Positions 12,649 to 16,029 of a DNA stretch of 16,029 bases are shown here, piece after piece. The notes beneath the pieces are model-generated. The model was not told the origin of the DNA. It did not search any database and saw only the letters and a list, made by a program, of their open reading frames with translations. The translations under genes and the position numbers were made by a program. The first letter of the stretch is position 1, and every line of letters starts with the position of its first letter. Source of the stretch: Sutterella sp. (GTDB lineage: Bacteria > Pseudomonadota > Gammaproteobacteria > Burkholderiales > Burkholderiaceae_F); NCBI GenBank assembly GCA_020025955.1, contig JAHHRF010000040.1, positions 1 through 16,029 on the forward strand, written 5' to 3'.

Positions 12649-13473
12649 ATGTCGATTAAGATCAAAACCGCAGAAGACATTGCGGGTTTACGTATTGCTG
12701 GTCGTAAAGCCAGTGAATTGTTGGATTACCTCACCCCGTTTGTAAAGCCCGGTGTCACCACGGGCGAATTGGATAAGTTGGCGCACGACTATACGGTTAA
12801 CGTACAGAAAGCCATTCCGGCCTGCTTAGGTTACTGCCCGCCGGGGATGACGCCCTATCCGGCCACGACCTGCATTTCCGTGAACCACGTGGTCTGCCAC
12901 GGGATCCCGGGGGAAAAGAAACTCAAAGCTGGCGACATCGTCAACATTGACGTCACCAGCATTGTGGACGGCTACCATGGGGATACGTCCCGCATGTTTA
13001 TCGTGGGCAAGCCCACCATCGCCGGTCAGCGCTTAGTGGACATCGCCTTTGGCACGATGTGGGCGGGGATTGATGCCGTGCGCCCGGGCGGCACCTTCAA
13101 TGACATCGGTAAGGCCTGTCAGGCTTATGCCGATAAGCACGGCGTGTCGGTCGTGCGTGACTACGGTGGTCACGGGATTGGTAAAGGGTTCCATGAAGAG
13201 CCCCACGTGCACCATTTCCCCATTAACCACCCCACCCCCGTCTTTGAACCTGGGATGGTCTTTACGATTGAGCCGATGGTCAACGCCGGGCGCTATCACA
13301 CCTCCATGATGAAGGACGGTTGGACCGTGGTCACGAAGGACCGTTCGTTATCCGCCCAGTGGGAGCACATGGTGCTCGTCACCGAAACGGGTTACGACAT
13401 CTTGACGGTGAGTGCCGGTACCCCCGAGCCCCCCGAATTCGTGACGGGCTGGAAAAAGCCCAGCTTTGAATAA
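12649..13473 (+). CDS. map: Type I methionine aminopeptidase
   Basis: Cytosolic metalloprotease that removes the initiator Met from new proteins when the second residue is small. The 274-residue product has the pita-bread fold with all five metal ligands in place: Asp101, Asp112, His175, Glu208 and Glu239. These are offset by exactly four from the E. coli residues Asp97, Asp108, His171, Glu204 and Glu235. Supporting motifs are CHGIPGEKKLKAGDIVNID, GYHGDTSRMF, YGGHGIGKGFHEEPHV and FTIEPMVNAG. The start at 12649 (MSIKIKTAEDI) has only a weak AGAAG upstream; the frame is open to 12610, but that extension does not match the family. It is divergent from rpsB, the conserved arrangement in proteobacteria. 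glnD, a frequent next neighbour in betaproteobacteria, is absent. Confidence 0.97.
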   Translation: MSIKIKTAEDIAGLRIAGRKASELLDYLTPFVKPGVTTGELDKLAHDYTVNVQKAIPACLGYCPPGMTPYPATTCISVNHVVCHGIPGEKKLKAGDIVNIDVTSIVDGYHGDTSRMFIVGKPTIAGQRLVDIAFGTMWAGIDAVRPGGTFNDIGKACQAYADKHGVSVVRDYGGHGIGKGFHEEPHVHHFPINHPTPVFEPGMVFTIEPMVNAGRYHTSMMKDGWTVVTKDRSLSAQWEHMVLVTETGYDILTVSAGTPEPPEFVTGWKKPSFE

Positions 13474-13483
13474 GCAAACCCCC

Positions 13484-13530
13484 AAAGGGAAGGACACCGA
13501 CTCAAACGGTCCCTTCCCTTTTCTTTTTTC
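13484..13530 (+). terminator. Intrinsic terminator after map
   Basis: AAAGGGAAGG (13484-13493) pairs with CCTTCCCTTT (13512-13521) and is followed by TCTTTTTTC; an inner ACC/GGT stem extends it. It lies 10 bases past the map stop. Confidence 0.88.
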
Positions 13531-13607
13531 TTTGCGAACCCTTTTCACAGGCGCCTGAGGGGGTAAGATAAGTCTCACGTCTTTCTTTCACCTCTTTGGC
13601 CACTCTC

Positions 13608-14165
13608 ATGAAGACCTGTGCTCAAGTCCTGGCCGCGTGGTTGCCACCGGCTTTAAATGTGCTTCACTATCCAGACTATGTCCTTTCGGCTTGGTCGGAT
13701 CTGACCACCTTAAAAGTGGTGGTCACCACGGATCTCATAAGCCGAGGCTGGTACCCGAGTGCCCCGCGTCAAGTCATTGATACTTGGGCCCACTTTGACA
13801 CCGTTGAAGCGGCGTTTGCATTTGGGCTGGAGCATATCGCAGCGCATGAAGACCGTCAGGTGCTTCTTATCCTCAAAGATCAGGATGGCGCCATGGCCGC
13901 GGGCTTTTTATTGGGCGCCCAGGTTGAAAGCGATGACCTTGAACGCACGAAGGCCGCCTGGGCTCGGGGTCCCTTCCTGTCCTTGTATGGGGCACCGGAA
14001 TCCGCTCAAACGCTCCCGCGTTTACGTAACGTTGCCGATTGGCTCTTTTGGGTGAGCCGCAATGCCGATCCCATGATCCGCACCGCTCCCCCTGCCCCCG
14101 ACGGTTTATGGGCCAAGAACGCCCCCTTATCTAAGCCCTTGCCGCAAGGGGTTGAACCCCATTGA
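13608..14165 (+). CDS. Hypothetical protein, unrecognised family
   Basis: A 185-residue protein that I do not recognise. It begins MKTCAQVLAAWLPP and has no clear signal peptide or membrane segment; moderately hydrophobic helices alternate with Pro- and Trp-rich stretches (YVLSAWSDL, SRGWYPSAPR, DTWAHFD, WLFWVSRN). Around residues 85-105 a strand-turn pattern, VLLILKDQDGAMAAGFLLGA, resembles the core of an alpha-beta domain, and the C-terminal 35 residues are Pro-rich and probably disordered. The codon pattern is like that of neighbouring housekeeping genes, so it does not look newly acquired. The ATG at 13608 lacks a Shine-Dalgarno and follows a pyrimidine-rich leader; TTG at 13596 is an alternative. 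It is a single-gene unit between the map terminator and its own terminator. I cannot assign a function. Confidence 0.7.
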   Translation: MKTCAQVLAAWLPPALNVLHYPDYVLSAWSDLTTLKVVVTTDLISRGWYPSAPRQVIDTWAHFDTVEAAFAFGLEHIAAHEDRQVLLILKDQDGAMAAGFLLGAQVESDDLERTKAAWARGPFLSLYGAPESAQTLPRLRNVADWLFWVSRNADPMIRTAPPAPDGLWAKNAPLSKPLPQGVEPH

Positions 14166-14228
14166 GCCAAGGACGCCAAAGCACACGAAGCCTCAGCCAA
14201 CTAAGTTAGAGGCTTAAACGCCCAAACG

Positions 14229-14270
14229 ACGAGCAGCGTTTCCATTAAAGAGGAAGGTTGCTCGTTTTCT
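14229..14270 (+). terminator. Intrinsic terminator after the hypothetical gene
   Basis: ACGAGCA...TGCTCGT with an inner TTCC/GGAA stem, followed by TTTCTTTT. Ends 71 bases before the tandem gene pair. Confidence 0.8.
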
Positions 14271-14341
14271 TTTGAAGCACACGACTTCTCATGGGGTGAT
14301 GACTTGATGTAGGCTAGTCCTAAGACACAAGGAGAACTGTT

Positions 14342-14599
14342 ATGCGAGTCGATGATGTCGAGGATTTGTGCCTCACTGCCTTAAAACGCCCCGTGAAACG
14401 CGAAGAACTGATTGGGTGGCGGCCTAATCTCGTGAGGGCCGGCGTTAATCATTTAACGGGTGGCTTCTATGGGCTTGGGCCTGCGGTTAACACCCTAGAG
14501 GAGGTCTATGACTTGCTGGAATCAGGCGACCTCCCGCGGTTGCATGAGGAATACCGAAAGCGTGAAGACGAACTTCTCGCAACGGGTTGGGACTGGTAG
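14342..14599 (+). CDS. Small hypothetical protein, tandem copy 1
   Basis: An 85-residue soluble acidic protein starting MRVDDVEDLCLTALKRP and ending ELLATGWDW. ATG at 14342 has a strong ribosome-binding site, AAGGAG seven bases away. A Gly-rich centre (HLTGGFYGLGPAVNTLEEV) is followed by a helical, charged C-terminal third (YRKREDELL). No signal peptide, membrane segment or known motif was recognised. A second copy follows 288 bases later, identical except for two conservative substitutions (Val6 to Ile and Ile24 to Val), one silent change and a different stop codon. The reading frame is supported by the conserved frame in both copies, the good ribosome-binding sites and the terminator after copy 2. 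Function unknown. Confidence 0.8.
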   Translation: MRVDDVEDLCLTALKRPVKREELIGWRPNLVRAGVNHLTGGFYGLGPAVNTLEEVYDLLESGDLPRLHEEYRKREDELLATGWDW

Positions 14600-14629
14600 A
14601 CCACGCTAAATTTGAGCAAGGAAAAAGTT

Positions 14630-14887
14630 ATGCGAGTCGATGATATCGAGGATTTGTGCCTCACTGCCTTAAAACGCCCCGTGAAACGCGAAGAACTGGT
14701 TGGGTGGCGGCCTAATCTCGTGAGGGCCGGCGTTAATCATTTAACGGGTGGCTTCTATGGGCTTGGGCCTGCGGTTAACACCCTAGAGGAGGTCTATGAC
14801 TTGCTGGAATCAGGCGACCTCCCGCGGTTGCATGAGGAATACCGAAAGCGTGAAGACGAGCTTCTCGCAACGGGTTGGGACTGGTAA
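14630..14887 (+). CDS. Small hypothetical protein, tandem copy 2
   Basis: The second 85-residue copy of the preceding gene, starting MRVDDIEDLCLTALKRP. ATG at 14630 has AAGGA seven bases upstream; a TTG at 14612 would add six residues, but this is not conserved with copy 1, so ATG is preferred. It is 30 bases downstream of copy 1 with no terminator between, so both are likely co-transcribed, raising the dose of the same product. A perfect 6-bp hairpin (14905-14920) and a strong terminator follow. Function unknown. Confidence 0.8.
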   Translation: MRVDDIEDLCLTALKRPVKREELVGWRPNLVRAGVNHLTGGFYGLGPAVNTLEEVYDLLESGDLPRLHEEYRKREDELLATGWDW

Positions 14888-14925
14888 ACCACGCTAAACC
14901 CCCTTCACGCAGAGGCGTGACCGAC

Positions 14926-14962
14926 AAGAGGCGAAGCCGTAGGCGTCGCCTCTTTTGTTTTT
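14926..14962 (+). terminator. Intrinsic terminator after the tandem genes
   Basis: AAGAGGCGA / TCGCCTCTT (9 bp) with an inner GCC-GTA-GGC, followed by TTGTTTTT. Separates the tandem pair from the toxin-antitoxin unit. Confidence 0.9.
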
Positions 14963-15026
14963 GGTAGCCACGTTTCTAAACCGTTAACGATACTTTTTCC
15001 AGAAAAATCCGCCCGTTCGTTGCAAT

Positions 15027-15074
15027 GTAATGCAAAAAGCATTACCCTAACTCTCGTACAGCAAAAAGCTTTAC
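15027..15074. promoter_or_regulatory. Likely autoregulatory operator of the toxin-antitoxin unit
   Basis: A perfect inverted repeat GTAATGC-AAAAA-GCATTAC (15027-15045) and a related half at 15061-15074, so that GCAAAAAGC(A/T)TTAC occurs twice 29 bp apart, close to three helical turns. Another palindrome, GAAACGTTTC, lies at 15088-15097. Ribbon-helix-helix antitoxins typically bind such repeats upstream of their own genes. A promoter TTGCAA-17-TACCCT overlapping the palindrome is possible but weak. Confidence 0.5.
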
Positions 15075-15132
15075 AAAATTAAGCAATGAAACGTTTCCTA
15101 TCTTAGGGAACGTAACTTCAAGGGAGATCGAC

Positions 15133-15399
15133 ATGCCTAGCATTACGATTCGAATTTCCGAATACGATCTGGCGCTTTTAAATGATGTTGTAAAGACCAC
15201 GGGGCAAAGTAAAACCGCGGTTCTTATTGATGGTTTACGCACTGTCGCTAACACGATGCGTGACGATGAGCGCGTAACCTGGCTCTCTGTAGCCGAATTC
15301 GATACCTTTTTAGATCAACTCGAAAAAGGTGAACAGGATCCCAAGATTCTGGAGGCGCGCAAGAAGATTATGAATTTCAAGCCGGTCTGGGAGGAGTAA
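15133..15399 (+). CDS. DUF1778 (TacA-like) antitoxin
   Basis: An 88-residue antitoxin of the DUF1778/TacA family. Residues 3-43 form a ribbon-helix-helix DNA-binding domain: a strand SITIRIS, then two helices (YDLALLNDVVKTTGQSKTAV and IDGLRTVANTM). The C-terminal half (WLSVAEFDTFLDQLEKGEQD and KPVWEE) is the toxin-neutralising tail seen in this family. It should bind and block the acetyltransferase encoded just downstream and repress the shared promoter through the repeats at 15027-15074. ATG at 15133 has AGGGAG six bases upstream. The stop is three bases from the toxin start, so the two are translationally coupled. Confidence 0.88.
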   Translation: MPSITIRISEYDLALLNDVVKTTGQSKTAVLIDGLRTVANTMRDDERVTWLSVAEFDTFLDQLEKGEQDPKILEARKKIMNFKPVWEE

Positions 15400-15402
15400 G
15401 TC

Positions 15403-15900
15403 ATGAAAACGACGTTTTCCGCACCTGTGCGTTTAGAACTTTCTCACAAGCCTCTATTAAACGACTTCAGTTGTGGCAATCGTGCGATGGATGACTGGCT
15501 GAAACACCGCGCACTTCAAAATGAAATTCGCGGAGGAAGCCGTACGTACCTGGTTTTTTCAAGCACGGGCGAGATAGCCGCCTACTATTGTCTTTCAGCC
15601 CACTCGATTAGCCACGACGACCTTCGAGCTAAGGCAAAAAGAAATACGCCTTCACCCATTCCTGCTATCCATCTAGGTCGCTTAGCGGTAGCGCTGAAAT
15701 ATCAGAAACAAGGTCTTGGAAAGTCACTGCTCAAACACGCGATCGACAAGACGCGTTTCTACGCCGAAGAAATTGGCATCGCCGTCTTGATTGCACACCC
15801 AATCAGTGAAAATGTTGTGCAATTCTTTAAGCAAAATGGGTTTTCTGAACTTCAAAAAGACAATCCCCCACTTCTGTATTTAGACCTGAAGAGACCGTGA
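15403..15900 (+). CDS. GNAT acetyltransferase toxin (TacT-like)
   Basis: A 165-residue GNAT-fold protein of the TacT/AtaT toxin group, which acetylate the amino group of aminoacyl-tRNA and stop translation. The family N terminus is visible (LNDFSCGNRAMDDWLKHRAL), followed by IAAYYCLSAHSI and LGRLAV. Next is the acetyl-CoA pyrophosphate-binding motif QKQGLG (residues 101-106), matching Q/R-x-x-G-x-G/A, then FFKQNGFSEL. A C-terminal Tyr (Tyr159 in LLYLDL) is the candidate for the catalytic Tyr of TacT. The ATG at 15403 follows the antitoxin stop by three bases and has GGAGGAG within the end of the antitoxin gene. Nothing looks truncated, so the toxin is probably active. Which aminoacyl-tRNA it targets cannot be told. 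Confidence 0.9.
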   Translation: MKTTFSAPVRLELSHKPLLNDFSCGNRAMDDWLKHRALQNEIRGGSRTYLVFSSTGEIAAYYCLSAHSISHDDLRAKAKRNTPSPIPAIHLGRLAVALKYQKQGLGKSLLKHAIDKTRFYAEEIGIAVLIAHPISENVVQFFKQNGFSELQKDNPPLLYLDLKRP

Positions 15901-15985
15901 ACCCAAGAGCGGTTTAATCTATGACGCCCTTTGCTTGGCCTGAGATGAGGGGCTGAAAAATGGACCGGCTAGTAGCCATTCAGAG

Positions 15986-16012
15986 AAAAACAAGGGGGCT
16001 TTTGCCCCCTTG
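15986..16012 (-). terminator. Terminator near the right edge
   Basis: CAAGGGGGC-TTTT-GCCCCCTTG, a perfect 9-bp stem; a T-run (TTTTTC) follows only on the minus strand. It probably belongs to a minus-strand gene lying beyond the right end. The rest of 15901-15985 holds nothing recognisable. Confidence 0.65.
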
Positions 16013-16029
16013 CTCATGAACGCTATAAC

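Larger units (their letters stand above)
14342..14907 (+). repeat. Tandem duplication, 288-bp unit
   Basis: Unit 14342-14629 is followed directly by 14630 onward. The coding parts differ at only 4 of 258 positions, and similarity continues through the stop codon into ACCACGCTAAA, then ends. A very recent duplication. Confidence 0.9.

Noticed and set aside
14342..14907. Tandem repeat as a CRISPR or satellite array
   Set aside because: Only two units of 288 bp, each encoding an intact gene with its own ribosome-binding site.
15991..16012. Hairpin as the terminator of the toxin-antitoxin operon
   Set aside because: On the plus strand it is followed by CTCATG without a T-run; the T-run is only on the minus strand.

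Overview
The window reads as the chromosome of a Burkholderiales-type betaproteobacterium, plausibly a gut Sutterellaceae relative. The taxon is inferred from gene content: rpsB-tsf divergent from map, pyrH-frr, uppS-cdsA, and a tripartite tricarboxylate transporter (TTT). No rRNA, tRNA or CRISPR was seen. Most genes in the left three quarters are on the minus strand and form pieces of the widely conserved block rpsB-tsf-pyrH-frr-uppS-cdsA (translation, UMP synthesis, cell-wall lipid carrier and phospholipid precursor synthesis). The block is broken up here.

Layout from the left. 1-446 (-) is the start of a membrane protein cut by the window edge, possibly a metallophosphoesterase. 548-1165 (-) is yigZ. 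1289-2143 (-) is cdsA and 2273-3004 (-) is uppS. A 440-base divergent region with structured leader sequence follows, then tctB-tctA-tctC (3444-6474, +). Next come frr (6590-7150, -) and pyrH (7240-7977, -). Then an accessory pair: an AlbA/RecG-like ATP-binding protein that has lost its N-terminal domain (8282-9292, -) and a Fic protein (9482-10255, -). Then tsf (10420-11304, -) and rpsB (11491-12231, -). After the divergent rpsB/map intergenic region come map (12649-13473, +), an unrecognised 185-residue protein (13608-14165, +), two nearly identical tandem 85-residue proteins (14342-14887, +), and a TacA/TacT-type (DUF1778-GNAT) toxin-antitoxin pair (15133-15900, +).

The most interesting part is the tsf-pyrH gap. 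The last bases of tsf and its whole double-hairpin terminator (10326-10428) are repeated 938 bp away (9388-9490), with 5 mismatches in 103 positions and no gaps. The two copies bracket exactly one gene, fic. The inner edge of one copy supplies the fic stop codon. Its outer edge abuts a truncated AlbA-like gene, as though a one-gene cassette had landed there. The Fic protein itself has Arg where the catalytic His of the HPFxDGNGR motif should be, and Ala where the inhibitory Glu of the SxxxEGN motif should be.

Nearly every block has its own strong intrinsic terminator, and several have recognisable promoters, so housekeeping and accessory modules appear insulated from each other. dxr-rseP-bamA is not found after cdsA, and glnD is not found after map; both are usual neighbours in related genomes, which fits repeated insertion or rearrangement.
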